Assembly: GCA_963801035.1 (NCBI GenBank)
Contig: CAWDDF010000010.1
Location: 248,001-312,000 of the forward strand
Direction: 5' to 3'
Length of the DNA stretch: 64,000 nt
Source: JACCZX01 sp963801035
GTDB taxonomy: Bacteria > Pseudomonadota > Gammaproteobacteria > Burkholderiales > Burkholderiaceae_F
The notes beneath the pieces are model-generated. The model saw nothing but the letters and a program-made list of their open reading frames with translations, was not told where the DNA came from and did no database searches. Both the position numbers and the translations under genes were made by a program. Positions 20,485 through 29,510 of the stretch are shown one piece after another. Numbering within the stretch: position 1 is the first letter of the stretch; the number at the start of each line of letters is the position of its first letter.

Positions 20485-21146
20485 GTACCTCAGCCAGTTG
20501 TCTGTGTCGCTGGCCTACATTCCTGGCGCTGGTGTTGACGCTGGCCGGCAGCGCCAACGCGCAAACCGCGTTGCCGCCGGCGCAGTTGTGGCAGATCGCA
20601 CGCGAAGTGCCCGGCGCCGACCCGCGCTGGCAGCGCATCGACGCCGACAAGACCGCGGTGCGGGTATGGCGCGGCGGTCGCGAGATTGCGGTTCAGCGAC
20701 TAATGACCTTGCTGCCGGGCGACGAGTTAGAGACGGGTCAGAACGTAGCCGTGGTACTTCGCTTTCGCGATGCCGGCGAGACGTTGATACATAAAGGCAC
20801 GCGTGTGCGAATCGGCTCGCTCGAAGTCGTTTTCGGGCGCGTGTTCGCGCAGTTGCGGAATCGGTTCACGGTGTCGAGCCAGACTGTCGTTGCTGGCGTC
20901 GAGGGGACGCGTTTTCTGTTCGAGGTCGGTCGCGATCGTGCGGTGCGGATCGCGGTGGCCGACGGTGCAGTCGTGTGCCGTTCGCCGAAGGACGCATGGG
21001 CGCCGGTGCGGCTGCGTGGCAACGAGTCGCTGTTGGCGCGCTACCCGGGCCGTGGGCCGCCAGCAGTGGGGAAGGCAGACGCGCGCGAGATGCGCGCGTA
21101 CGAGGAACTGTCGCTGCAAATTGGTCGCGCGACCGCTGCAAGATAG
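20481..21146 (+). CDS. Secreted FecR-domain protein
   Basis: The 221-residue protein has a signal peptide (a hydrophobic core FLALVLTLAGSANA at residues about 14-28) and a FecR-like beta-rich segment (LLPGDELETGQNVAVVLRF, then QTVVAGVEGTRFLFEV). The AGVRGTxF-type motif is the family hallmark. FecR domains in non-siderophore contexts are often paired with CHASE2 proteins as periplasmic sensors or ligands. The start overlaps the TIR-CHASE2 stop by 4 bp, so the two likely form a periplasmic signalling pair. Confidence 0.85.
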   Translation: MSTSASCLCRWPTFLALVLTLAGSANAQTALPPAQLWQIAREVPGADPRWQRIDADKTAVRVWRGGREIAVQRLMTLLPGDELETGQNVAVVLRFRDAGETLIHKGTRVRIGSLEVVFGRVFAQLRNRFTVSSQTVVAGVEGTRFLFEVGRDRAVRIAVADGAVVCRSPKDAWAPVRLRGNESLLARYPGRGPPAVGKADAREMRAYEELSLQIGRATAAR

Positions 21147-21158
21147 TAGAAGCGGCCA

Positions 21159-21752
21159 GTGAAAAAGATGGCAACGCCGCGGCTCATATTTTTGTTTAGC
21201 GGTCACATGATCGACAAGCTGGGCCGTAGGCATCCGCGGTTTCCGCCCGAGTGCGAGCCGAGCGTCGCCGCTGCAATCGACGCCAAGCTAACCGAGCTGG
21301 GTGCTGATGCTAATGATTTGGGAATTACTCAGGGTGCGTGCGGAGGCGATCTGCTGTTCGCCGAAGCCATGTTGAAGCGCGGTGCAGCGCTGGAGCTGCA
21401 TTTGCCGCTTACTGAAGAAGTGTTCATTAACCGGTCGGTCGATTTCGAGAAGGCGTCGCTCAATAGTCCCGACCGCTGGCGCGATCGGTTTCTCGCTGTC
21501 CGGCGCCATCCGTCCGTTGCTGTGACTGTGATGAGCAACGACGGCCAAGCGTCAGACGATGTATTCGAACGCTGCAATCTGTGGATGGTCGAGCGCGCAC
21601 TTTCCTTCGGCGCCGACAAAGTGCGCTTTATCTGCGTGTGGAACGGCGAAGGCGGCGACGGGCCGGGTGGCACAGAACACATGCGTAAAGCGGTGGAGCA
21701 AAGCGGCGGCGCGCAGTACTGGATCGATACTCGCAAACTGTGTCAGCAATAG
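21159..21752 (+). CDS. SLOG/LOG-like Rossmannoid protein, function unknown
   Basis: The protein is about 197 residues. The first strand FLFSGHMID and the loop GACGGDLLFAEA resemble SLOG/LOG-type nucleotide-binding Rossmann folds, and the C-terminal half contains a second strand-loop set (FICVWNGEGGDGPGG). Proteins with this layout turn up near TIR and CHAT genes and have been proposed to sense or bind nucleotides. This is family inference, not a recognised named domain. The start is either the GTG at 21159 or the ATG at 21168; neither has a strong ribosome site. It lies 12 bp after the FecR-like gene on the same strand, so it probably belongs to the same operon. Confidence 0.7.
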   Translation: MKKMATPRLIFLFSGHMIDKLGRRHPRFPPECEPSVAAAIDAKLTELGADANDLGITQGACGGDLLFAEAMLKRGAALELHLPLTEEVFINRSVDFEKASLNSPDRWRDRFLAVRRHPSVAVTVMSNDGQASDDVFERCNLWMVERALSFGADKVRFICVWNGEGGDGPGGTEHMRKAVEQSGGAQYWIDTRKLCQQ

Positions 21753-21806
21753 CGCGGCCAAACATCACCAACAAACAATTCTTCCCCGTCATTGCAAGGA
21801 AATTCG

Positions 21807-22682
21807 ATGCCCGACAATCTGCAGCCCATCACGCAGGTCGACTCCGCTGCGTTCGAAAGACCGGAGTTCCAGCAATCATTGAACGACTATTCCCGAGTAT
21901 TCCTCGCGGAAGGCGATTCGTGGTTCAGCTACGGTTCGACGAAGTTCCGCAATACATTTACTTCGATGGAGTTGCCTTACCCCGCCTGTGTGCTCAATAT
22001 TTCCGAACCCGGCGACACGCTGCGTCGAATGCACGAGACAACTCGCAATCGGCAGTTCTACTTTTATCTGCGAAACAAGAGCGGGCGACGCTGGAACGCA
22101 ATTTTTCTTTCTGGTGGTGGCAATGACCTGATGGACGCTTTGTGGAACAAGGAGGCGCAGCGCTCTGAAATATTGGTTAGGCCGAACGCGCCGGGAAGCA
22201 TCGACCAATCGAACCTGCGCTCAGTGATTAACGAGGACGCTCTCGATGCACTGCTTAACTACATCAAGGTCAACGTCGCTCAGATCGTCGCGCAGGGACG
22301 CGACGGTCCAGGCAGCGACAGCCAGGGTGTTCCGCTGCTGATGCACACCTACGCGCTGGCGCAACCTCGTAACGCGCCGGTGCGGCACGTGGGAGGAGGG
22401 CCCTGGCTCTTTCCGGCGTGCGTATGGCTGGGGATCGATTCGGCGCTGTGGTTGGACCTTAGTCGGTTGCTGCTGGAAGAGCTCGCTGCGTGCATCAGGT
22501 CAATCGACCTGCCAAATTTTCATGTTGTCGATACGTTGAAACTGACTACGACACTGATACCAGCCGCTGCTGGGACTACGGGAGATTCAAACGACTGGGA
22601 CAATGAAATTCATCCCAATCGCGGCGGCTACAAAAAACTCGCTGCCACCTGGACGGAGGAGATCGCCAAGATACTTCCCTGA
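21807..22682 (+). CDS. SGNH/GDSL-type hydrolase
   Basis: The classic blocks are present: block I GDSWFSY (catalytic Ser), block III GGGND, and block V DNEIHPN (catalytic Asp and His). The 291-residue product has no signal peptide, so it should act in the cytosol. The family hydrolyses esters (acyl, acetyl or lipid). The ATG at 21807 follows AAGGAA. It continues the TIR-CHASE2, FecR, SLOG run after a 54-bp gap, and with the patatin and the two hydrolase domains of the CHAT protein makes a fourth esterase-type activity in this region. Confidence 0.85.
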   Translation: MPDNLQPITQVDSAAFERPEFQQSLNDYSRVFLAEGDSWFSYGSTKFRNTFTSMELPYPACVLNISEPGDTLRRMHETTRNRQFYFYLRNKSGRRWNAIFLSGGGNDLMDALWNKEAQRSEILVRPNAPGSIDQSNLRSVINEDALDALLNYIKVNVAQIVAQGRDGPGSDSQGVPLLMHTYALAQPRNAPVRHVGGGPWLFPACVWLGIDSALWLDLSRLLLEELAACIRSIDLPNFHVVDTLKLTTTLIPAAAGTTGDSNDWDNEIHPNRGGYKKLAATWTEEIAKILP

Positions 22683-22946
22683 TGCAGGAACGCAGTAGCG
22701 CTTGACACGATTCTTGACTACGTCCTCAAGGTGCGTCATCGAACCCCACGCGCCCTCGCTGTCGAGCACTGCGCGATGGATTTGAGTTCGTATAACACGC
22801 CAGAATCTGGCTCCTTGAGTCTCCTCGCGCAAGTGTCAGGTCGATGCGCCTGGAGCGCGAATAAGCAGTAGTCGCTCAGCAGATTCGCTTTTACACTCGG
22901 CAGCGAAGGCCGGGGCTGCGGCGGGCCCGGGCAAGCGGAGGTGCCG

Positions 22947-23924
22947 ATGGCCGACTTGTTCGTCAGCTATTCGCGCGAAGACAAGGCGCGGGCAGCCGAA
23001 GTCGTGCGTCTGCTTGAAGACTATGGGTGGGACGTTTTCTGGGATCAGGAAACGCGCGCGGGTGAGCTGTGGCCGGAGGTGCTCGAAGAAGAGCTCGGTA
23101 GGGCGCGCTGCCTGGTGGCGCTGTGGACCACTACCTCGATTGCGAGCCGCTGGGTTCGCATAGAGGCATACGAGGCGCTACAAAGCGAAAAGCTGGTACC
23201 GGTGCTGCTAGATAAAGTGCGGCCACCGCTCGAATTCCGGCAGACACAGACTTTCGATCTTATCGGCTGGAACGGTGACCGCGACGATGCTCGACTAGCG
23301 CATTTTTTGGCAGATCTGACGTCACTTGTGAAGGCGCCCAGTTCAGACCGTGCGTCACCTCGAGCTCAGATCGTCGTTCCAACCACACTGCGTCGTCCGA
23401 TGCCGCCCGCGACGCCAACGAATGAGGCGCATGCAGGCAGTGGCAAGGCCGATGCGCAATCTGCAGCGATTGGTTCCCAACCTCAGGAGACTCGCCGCTC
23501 TGCTTCTTCGTCGCGAGCTTCCGGGTCGACAGCTCCTTCCTCGCGCGGTCTCGTTATCGGTTTTGGCGTCACTGCGGCGGTCGCTGCTGCTGTCTGGTTG
23601 ATCAGCACGATGGACTTTTCCGCCGAATCGAGTCCGCCGATCGAGGCAAAACAGTCGTTGCAGACAACACCGGCTGCACCGTCGACCAGCGTTGCCGCGC
23701 CGGTGCCTCCGACTGTCCAGCCAGCACCTGCCACGCCCCCGCCTGCTCAGACGGCTGCCATTGCCCCAGGTACATCCCCTCCGCAGGGTTCCAAACCTGC
23801 TGCTAAGCAGCCGTCAAAGTTGCGGTCGTCTCGTTGCCTGGCGATCGAGGAAAAGTTTCAGCAAACCGGACAGATAACGGTGACCGAGCGAGACCTTCTT
23901 CGCAGCAAGGAGTGCCAATCGTGA
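22947..23924 (+). CDS. TIR-domain protein with central TM helix and proline/alanine-rich tail
   Basis: Residues 1-135 form a TIR domain (LFVSYSREDK, WDVFWDQETRAGELW, then WVRIEAYEAL with the candidate catalytic Glu). A Ser/Pro-rich linker leads to one transmembrane helix at about 206-225 (VIGFGVTAAVAAAVWLIS). The rest is a Pro/Ala-rich periplasmic stretch ending in a short conserved C-terminus (RCLAIEEKFQQTGQIT). This is a membrane-anchored TIR whose outside part looks like a cell-wall-spanning linker. The stop overlaps the next start by 4 bp (GTGA), so it is coupled to the OmpA-like lipoprotein. The proline-rich arm could reach that partner in the periplasm. Confidence 0.85.
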   Translation: MADLFVSYSREDKARAAEVVRLLEDYGWDVFWDQETRAGELWPEVLEEELGRARCLVALWTTTSIASRWVRIEAYEALQSEKLVPVLLDKVRPPLEFRQTQTFDLIGWNGDRDDARLAHFLADLTSLVKAPSSDRASPRAQIVVPTTLRRPMPPATPTNEAHAGSGKADAQSAAIGSQPQETRRSASSSRASGSTAPSSRGLVIGFGVTAAVAAAVWLISTMDFSAESSPPIEAKQSLQTTPAAPSTSVAAPVPPTVQPAPATPPPAQTAAIAPGTSPPQGSKPAAKQPSKLRSSRCLAIEEKFQQTGQITVTERDLLRSKECQS

Positions 23925-25237
23925 AAGCGTCGATGATTGCCATTAGATCGCTCACGCAAGCGAGCCGATCGTGTCGCATAACTGTGCTCATCGCATTCTG
24001 CGCAACTTCTATAGCGGGCTGCGCGGTGCCGCCGACTGCAGCTCCTCCGCCAGCGGCGGCGACTGCGCCGACGCCCGCACTAGCGCCACCGCCGGCCGCG
24101 CCCGCGCCGGTCGCAGTACCTAGCGCGCCGGCGCCCCCTGCAGTGCTGCCACTCGAAGATGCGCTGCTGGCAGCGGCCAACAACCTGTTTTCGACGGCTT
24201 CAACCGCGCTCGCTGCGCCGCCCGCGCAAAGGGTCGTCGTGATCGATCCGCTGGTTGATGGTGTCTCGCATATACAAACTGTCACCACGCAGTCGCTTGA
24301 AACAAAAATCCAAGGACTGGTGAAAGCGAAGTACCCGGGCTTTGACGCGCAGCCGTTTTCGCGCGCGTCGGTAAGGCAGGCGCCGATCGTGCTCGTCGGA
24401 ACTTTCACGGCGATCGATCTGAAGAACCAGACCGGCGGCGCGCGCGACGCTTTTCGCATCTGCTTGGCATTGGCCGATTTGAAGTCTGGGCTGATCGTTG
24501 CAAAAGGGGTTGCCCGCGCAAAGATCGAAGGCGTGAACCTGACGCCGCTCCCGCATCTTCAGGATGCGCCGGCGTGGACTAAGGATCCTTCTGTCGACGC
24601 CTATGTCCGAACCTGCCAGGCAACGAAGCCAGGCGACCGCATTGACCCGGCATACCTGGACGGAATTCTCGCGGCCTCCTTGATCGCTGAAGCGAGCGAC
24701 CTCTTCGACGCCGGCCGCTACCAGGAGGCAATCGACGTCTACCGCAGCGCACTTTCAACTCCCAAGGGCGATCAACTGCGCGTGCACAACGGCATTTACA
24801 GCGCGAGCTGGAAGCTCGGCCGTCGCGCCGATGCCGAGCGCGCGTTCAGTGAAGCCGTAAGGGTAGGACTTGCGAACAATCGGCTGGGGGTGAAGTTTCT
24901 GTTCCGCCCCGGCACGACTGAGTTCGTGACCGATCCGCGACTGAACGCGCCGTATCCAATGTGGATGAGCCAGATTGCACAGCGCGCCACCGCACAGGCT
25001 GCTTGCCTTCAAGTAGTCGGGCACACCAGTCCAACCGGACCTGAACCATTAAACGAGCGGCTGTCGGTGCTGCGGGCCGAGAATGTCAAGATTCGGCTCG
25101 AGCGCGAATCGCCAAAACTCAAAGGACGCATCATCGCAAGCGGCGCCGGCTCGCGAGAAAAACTCGTGGGCACCGGCACCGATGATGTGCGCGATGCACT
25201 TGACCGGCGTGTCGAGTTCAAAGTCGTGCCCTGCTGA
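23921..25237 (+). CDS. Lipoprotein with TPR-like region and OmpA C-terminal domain
   Basis: The GTG start at 23921 follows AAGGAG and overlaps the upstream stop. The N-terminus has a lipobox (SIAGC), then a Pro/Ala-rich spacer. A middle region resembles the TPR-type proteins (DLFDAGRYQEAIDVYRSAL, WKLGRRADAERAFSEAV). The C-terminus is an OmpA-type peptidoglycan-binding fold (VKFLFRPGTTEF, VVGHTSPTGPEPLNERLSVLRAENV, DALDRRVEFKV). It should be anchored to a membrane by lipid and bind the cell wall. Coupling to the TIR-TM protein suggests an envelope complex. It closes this operon. Confidence 0.87.
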   Translation: MKASMIAIRSLTQASRSCRITVLIAFCATSIAGCAVPPTAAPPPAAATAPTPALAPPPAAPAPVAVPSAPAPPAVLPLEDALLAAANNLFSTASTALAAPPAQRVVVIDPLVDGVSHIQTVTTQSLETKIQGLVKAKYPGFDAQPFSRASVRQAPIVLVGTFTAIDLKNQTGGARDAFRICLALADLKSGLIVAKGVARAKIEGVNLTPLPHLQDAPAWTKDPSVDAYVRTCQATKPGDRIDPAYLDGILAASLIAEASDLFDAGRYQEAIDVYRSALSTPKGDQLRVHNGIYSASWKLGRRADAERAFSEAVRVGLANNRLGVKFLFRPGTTEFVTDPRLNAPYPMWMSQIAQRATAQAACLQVVGHTSPTGPEPLNERLSVLRAENVKIRLERESPKLKGRIIASGAGSREKLVGTGTDDVRDALDRRVEFKVVPC

Positions 25238-25410
25238 GTTGCTTGCGTCAGTGCCTCATACCTCGGCGCGTCGTACGGTAACGTCGAAGAAGGAATTGCC
25301 GAGGTAGTGGGCGTTGATCTTCCCGCCCGAACCGCGATCTGGCGATCGACTTCCCGCTTCACTGCAAGGTCTGCGAACCATGCGGGCAGCATTACAAGGG
25401 ACTGATTTAT

Positions 25411-25486
<76 letters not shown>

Positions 25487-25596
25487 TTTTGTACGTGAGT
25501 CACCGGATGGCGGTTGAGGCTTGCATGCTGCCGCCATCGCGAAGGGCGCGAAGTATAGCGGGCCGCTAGGGCCGCAGCGGCATAATCCCTCGCTAA

Positions 25597-26784
25597 ATGG
25601 TTGCGTCATCGTTCGACATTGCTGTGGTCGGTTCGGGGATTCCGGGACTGGCTGCCGCACTTGGGTTCGCTCAGCAAGGGCTTAGCGTTGCGTTAATCGG
25701 ACCTCGGCCGAAACCGCATGCGCCGACTGGTTCCGCACCGTTCGATCCGCGCATTTACGCGATGGCTCCGTCGAGCGTCGCGTTACTCGAAGCCCTCGGC
25801 GTTTGGGGCAGTATCGATCAGCAACGTGTGTGTGCAGTCGAGCACATGCGCGTCTTCGGGGACGACGGTCCGCAGCTCGCATTCGATGCCTATGGCGCGA
25901 CGGTGGAGCGCCTTGCGACGATTGTCGAAGAACGCGAGCTGCTGCGCGTGCTCGATGCTGCCTGCGGCTTTCAGCCGACGATCAAACGGATCTCTTCGTC
26001 GTTCGTTTCATTCGCTGCAAACCCCGATGCAGTCGACGTCGCGCTCGAAGGCACATCAGTCGTTGTCAAGCTTCTGATCGGTGCCGACGGTGCGAACTCT
26101 TCGGTGCGCGCAGCTGCCGGTATCAGTGCGACGATCAAGTCATACGATCAAACGGCAATCGTTGCGAATTTCGAGTGCACACGTCCGCATCTGAACACCG
26201 CGTGGCAATGGTTCACCGACGAGGGTGTCGTGGCCCTACTGCCGCTTCCTGGCGAACGCGTGTCGCTGGTGTGGTCGGCACCTCAACAGCTTGCTTCCGA
26301 GCTGGCGGCGCTGGAGCCCAATCAATTGGCGACTCGAGTTGCCGAGCGCTGCGCGTCGACTGCGGGCGACTCGGCGAGCATCGGTCCGTTGACGGCAATC
26401 GGGTCGTCGCACACGTTCCCATTGCAACAGATCGCCGTGTCGCGTCTGATTGGCTCGCGCATGGCGCTGGTCGGCGATGCGGCGCACGTGATCCATCCGC
26501 TTGCAGGTCAAGGACTCAATCTTGGATTGCAGGACGTCGCGCTGCTACACGACGTCATACGCGCGCGCGAGCCGTTTCGCGATGTTGGCGACCCCGTCGT
26601 GCTGAGACGTTACGAGAGGGGACGTGCCGAGGCACTCGGTTTGATGCGGTTTACGACCGACTCGCTGGCGCGTTTGTTCGCGTTCGACGACCCGCTGGTG
26701 CGCCGCTTGCGCAACGCCGGTTTGGCTGCCGTGAACCGCCTGAGTCCGCTGAAAAACGCCTTAATTCGCCGGGCGCTCGGTTGA
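25597..26784 (+). CDS. FAD-dependent UbiH/UbiF/VisC-family hydroxylase
   Basis: The 395-residue flavoprotein has the N-terminal FAD dinucleotide fold (VVGSGIPGLAAAL), the mid-protein DG motif (LIGADGANSSVR) and the C-terminal FAD-binding motif (RMALVGDAAHVIHPLAGQGLN). These three together define the ubiquinone-biosynthesis monooxygenases. The family hydroxylates the ring of ubiquinone precursors at C5, C6 or C1; which position cannot be read from sequence. DsbC follows 88 bp downstream. The ATG at 25597 is followed directly by the FAD fold, as expected for this family. Confidence 0.88.
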   Translation: MVASSFDIAVVGSGIPGLAAALGFAQQGLSVALIGPRPKPHAPTGSAPFDPRIYAMAPSSVALLEALGVWGSIDQQRVCAVEHMRVFGDDGPQLAFDAYGATVERLATIVEERELLRVLDAACGFQPTIKRISSSFVSFAANPDAVDVALEGTSVVVKLLIGADGANSSVRAAAGISATIKSYDQTAIVANFECTRPHLNTAWQWFTDEGVVALLPLPGERVSLVWSAPQQLASELAALEPNQLATRVAERCASTAGDSASIGPLTAIGSSHTFPLQQIAVSRLIGSRMALVGDAAHVIHPLAGQGLNLGLQDVALLHDVIRAREPFRDVGDPVVLRRYERGRAEALGLMRFTTDSLARLFAFDDPLVRRLRNAGLAAVNRLSPLKNALIRRALG

Positions 26785-26872
26785 ACTGGATCAACGGCAG
26801 GTGGTCTACCCTGACTGCTGGCCCGCTCTCATTACACTCGCGGCTCGCCGCTGGATGCCGGAGATCAAAGAC

Positions 26873-27646
26873 ATGAAATGCCCGATTCGATTCGCTGCCG
26901 TGGCCGTGTGGTCGACCACGACGCTGCTGGCTTGCTCATTGGCCTTGGCACAGATGCCGGCGAAGCCGATCGACAACAAGAACGCCCCGGCTGCCGGCAG
27001 TCCGGAAGCGCAGGTTGCAGCGCGCTTTACCGAAAAATCCGGCGGGCAAAAGCCCGATCAAGTGTTCAAAGGCCGCGGTGGTTTGTACGAAGTGTTAATT
27101 GGCGGCCAGATTTATTACGTCGATTCCGATGTGTCCTTCGTACTTGCCGGGCGCATGTTTGATCCGCGCACTCGCGAAGACCTGACACAAAAGCGGCTCG
27201 ACGTTGCGCTCAAGGTTGATTTCAAGTCGTTGCCGCTCGATCGCGCGGTGAAGACAGTGCGCGGCGACGGCTCGCGTGTGATGGTGACGTTCGAGGATCC
27301 TAACTGCGGCTACTGCAAGCGTCTTTGGCAGAGCATGGCTGAACTGAAGAACGTGACGATTTACACGTTCCTTTATCCGATCCTGTCTCCGGACTCGATG
27401 GAAAAATCGAAAGCGATCTGGTGTTCGAAGGATCGCGCTGCGAGCTGGGATGAGCACATGGTGCAGAACAAGACGCCGGCGGCGGCTGCAGCGGATTGCA
27501 AGAATCCGCTCGAGCAGAATGTTGCTTTGGGTCAGCAACTCGGCATTAACGGCACGCCGACGATCGTGTTTGCCGACGGTACGCGCAGTGCCGGCGCGAT
27601 GCCGGTGCCTGCCATCGAACAGCGTTTGGCTGCCGCTAAGAAATAG
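26873..27646 (+). CDS. dsbC: Thiol:disulfide interchange protein DsbC/DsbG family
   Basis: A signal peptide occupies residues 1-26 (VWSTTTLLACSLALAQ). The active-site CGYC lies in FEDPNCGYCKRLW, and a cis-Pro loop follows at GTPTIVFADG. The N-terminal dimerisation domain ends near DLTQKRLDV. The length of 257 residues is normal. Two further cysteines (WCSKD and DCKN) match the structural disulfide of the family. It acts in the periplasm to correct wrong disulfides and is kept reduced by DsbD. The ATG at 26873 places the signal peptide correctly. Confidence 0.9.
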   Translation: MKCPIRFAAVAVWSTTTLLACSLALAQMPAKPIDNKNAPAAGSPEAQVAARFTEKSGGQKPDQVFKGRGGLYEVLIGGQIYYVDSDVSFVLAGRMFDPRTREDLTQKRLDVALKVDFKSLPLDRAVKTVRGDGSRVMVTFEDPNCGYCKRLWQSMAELKNVTIYTFLYPILSPDSMEKSKAIWCSKDRAASWDEHMVQNKTPAAAAADCKNPLEQNVALGQQLGINGTPTIVFADGTRSAGAMPVPAIEQRLAAAKK

Positions 27647-27659
27647 TTACTGCCAATAG

Positions 27660-28982
27660 TTAAGGCTGCGGCAGCAGCGATTCCGGCGTGCTGCCCTTTG
27701 GCACCAGTAGCCACGCCTGGCCCTCGTACTTTTGACGGCCCGCGCGCTCACCCGCCGCGGGCCCAAAGCCCCAGAAAAAATCGAACCGCAGCGGACCGCG
27801 AATTGCGCCGCCCGTGTCCTGCGCCATCATCGGCCGCACAAGTGAAGCTTTTGAATCGCGGGCTTTTGAATCGGAAGCTTGCGAATTTGGATCGGTCGTT
27901 GCCAACACGACCGGCGCGCCGAGCGGAATGAAGCGCGCGTCAGCGGCGACCGAATACCCTGGCGTCAGCGCGACGCCAAGCGCGCCCAGCGGGCCGGCGC
28001 TGGCATTGCCCAGCGGCAGCTCGCGAAAGAACACGAAGCTGGAGTTGTAGTTCAGTGCTTCCTTCAAACGTGCCGGGTTACGTTGCGCCCAAGCCTTGAT
28101 GCCTTGCATAGACGCCTGATCGATCGTCAATTGGCCCTGATCGACCAACCAGCGGCCGAGCGATCGGTACGGATGGCCGTTTTGATCGCCGTATCCGACG
28201 CGCACGGTTGTGCCGTCGTCAAACTGCACGCGCCCTGAGCCCTGGATCTGCAGGAAGAACGCTTCGATCGAATCGTCCACCCATAACAGCTCTTGCCCAG
28301 CCAATGCGTTGGAGTCGGTGATCTCCGCGCGAGTCGCATACGGAACGATGCGGCGCCCTTGTACCTTGCCGCGCAGGCGCATGTTGCCGAGCTCCGGATA
28401 AACGGACGCGAGGTCGACGACAATCAAGTCATCCGGCACGCGATAAATCGGGACCGCGTACTTGGCGGTGCGTACGCGGCTGCCGCGCAGCAAAGGTTCG
28501 TAGTAGCCAGTGACCAGACCGCTTGTGCTGGACTCGCCTTCAACATTGTTTTCTACGCGCCGAGATGACACTCGATAAGCGTCGAAGCGCGTGGCAAAGA
28601 ATTCACGCACGGCAGCGCCATTGCGGGCATCGATGGCAAGCGTCTGCGCGCACACCTCGCGCCATGCATCGCGTCGCGCAAGTGCGCTGCACGAGTTTAA
28701 AAAGGCGGGCCACGCGGCCACCCATTCGTTTAATGCGATTGCAGGCAGCGCGTCGAACGCGATCCGCTCATAGCCGGCGCGTGTCTCCAATTGCACGGCC
28801 GGCGGCGCCGCTACGCGTGGAGGCGTGACAACCGGTGGTGTCGGAGTGACAGCGGGCGGCGGCAGGGGCGCCCTGGGCGGAGCGGGTGGCGTCACCGGCG
28901 GTGGCCGAACCGCACAACCCGCAAGCCACAGCAAGACGATTGCAAAACTACAATGGCGCAAACGGCATCGAGATCCAACCAT
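27660..28982 (-). CDS. mltA: Membrane-bound lytic murein transglycosylase A
   Basis: The start at 28982 gives a lipoprotein signal with lipobox LAGC, then a Pro-rich linker. The MltA core motifs are visible: VTGYYEPLL, SIEAFFLQIQGSGRV, and the 3D domain with AQDTGGAIRGPLRFDFFWGFG containing the catalytic Asp region. It cleaves the MurNAc-GlcNAc bond in peptidoglycan to give 1,6-anhydro ends, on the outer membrane. Its end faces DsbC's end with a 13-bp gap. Its ATG and the ATG of a small divergent gene share the palindrome CATG at 28980-28983. Confidence 0.92.
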   Translation of the reverse strand: MVGSRCRLRHCSFAIVLLWLAGCAVRPPPVTPPAPPRAPLPPPAVTPTPPVVTPPRVAAPPAVQLETRAGYERIAFDALPAIALNEWVAAWPAFLNSCSALARRDAWREVCAQTLAIDARNGAAVREFFATRFDAYRVSSRRVENNVEGESSTSGLVTGYYEPLLRGSRVRTAKYAVPIYRVPDDLIVVDLASVYPELGNMRLRGKVQGRRIVPYATRAEITDSNALAGQELLWVDDSIEAFFLQIQGSGRVQFDDGTTVRVGYGDQNGHPYRSLGRWLVDQGQLTIDQASMQGIKAWAQRNPARLKEALNYNSSFVFFRELPLGNASAGPLGALGVALTPGYSVAADARFIPLGAPVVLATTDPNSQASDSKARDSKASLVRPMMAQDTGGAIRGPLRFDFFWGFGPAAGERAGRQKYEGQAWLLVPKGSTPESLLPQP

Positions 28983-29076
28983 GTGGGTAATTTTGCTTGA
29001 AGCAGCGCTTGCTGGGGCACTGCTCGTCTTCATCGTCTGGTGGACGATGTTCGACAAGCCGAAGAAGAAGGACTAG
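28981..29076 (+). CDS. Small single-helix membrane protein
   Basis: This 31-residue frame starts at an ATG and consists of one strong hydrophobic helix (ILLEAALAGALLVFIVWWTMF) followed by a short basic tail DKPKKKD. It is oriented against apaG, overlapping its end by 4 bp, and starts inside the mltA start region. The charge pattern fits an inner-membrane protein with the tail in the cytosol. No function is known to me. Confidence 0.5.
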   Translation: MWVILLEAALAGALLVFIVWWTMFDKPKKKD

Positions 29077-29447
29077 TGCAGAGTGCGCGGCACCGACAGC
29101 ACGAATTCCGGAATGCTGGCTTCGAACTGCGTGCCATCGGCACCGACGCAGTGATAAGTACCGCGCATTGAGCCAACCGGCGTTGGCAGCGGGCATCCAC
29201 TGGTGTACTCGAACGCTTCGCCGGGCTGCAGGATCGGTTGCTCGCCGACGACACCGTCACCCTCGACTTCCTCGATCTTGTTATTGGCGTCGGTGATGAT
29301 CCAGTGACGAGAGATAAGTTGGGCGGTCGCCTCACCGGTGTTCTTGATCGTGACGGTGTACGCAAACATGAAGGTGTCTTCCGACGGGTTCGAGTAGTCG
29401 GGCAGGAACTGCGGACGCACGGTGATCGCGAACTGATACTTGGCCAT
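29073..29447 (-). CDS. apaG: ApaG protein (Co2+/Mg2+ efflux-associated FN3-like fold)
   Basis: The 124-residue protein matches ApaG along its full length: YQFAITVRPQFLPDYSNP, FAYTVTIKNTGE, LISRHWIITD, VVGEQPILQPGEAFEYTSGCPLPTPVGSMRGTY. The glycine-rich GVVGEQP turn is typical. It is a small beta-sandwich protein linked to divalent-cation homeostasis. It lies divergent to rpe with 63 bp between their starts. Confidence 0.95.
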   Translation of the reverse strand: MAKYQFAITVRPQFLPDYSNPSEDTFMFAYTVTIKNTGEATAQLISRHWIITDANNKIEEVEGDGVVGEQPILQPGEAFEYTSGCPLPTPVGSMRGTYHCVGADGTQFEASIPEFVLSVPRTLH

Positions 29448-29510
29448 GGAGTGTGACTCGGTTTATCGAGAGAGCTGACCCTTAGAATAAACGCAGCCGC
29501 CGAGGTTCCG

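Noticed and set aside
11028..25237. A classical known defence system (CBASS, Thoeris, Pycsar)
   Set aside because: TIR and SLOG-like pieces recall Thoeris, and a cyclase recalls Pycsar, but no ThsA-type TIR-SLOG pair, CD-NTase or matching effector pairing is present. The set is left as an undefined cluster.
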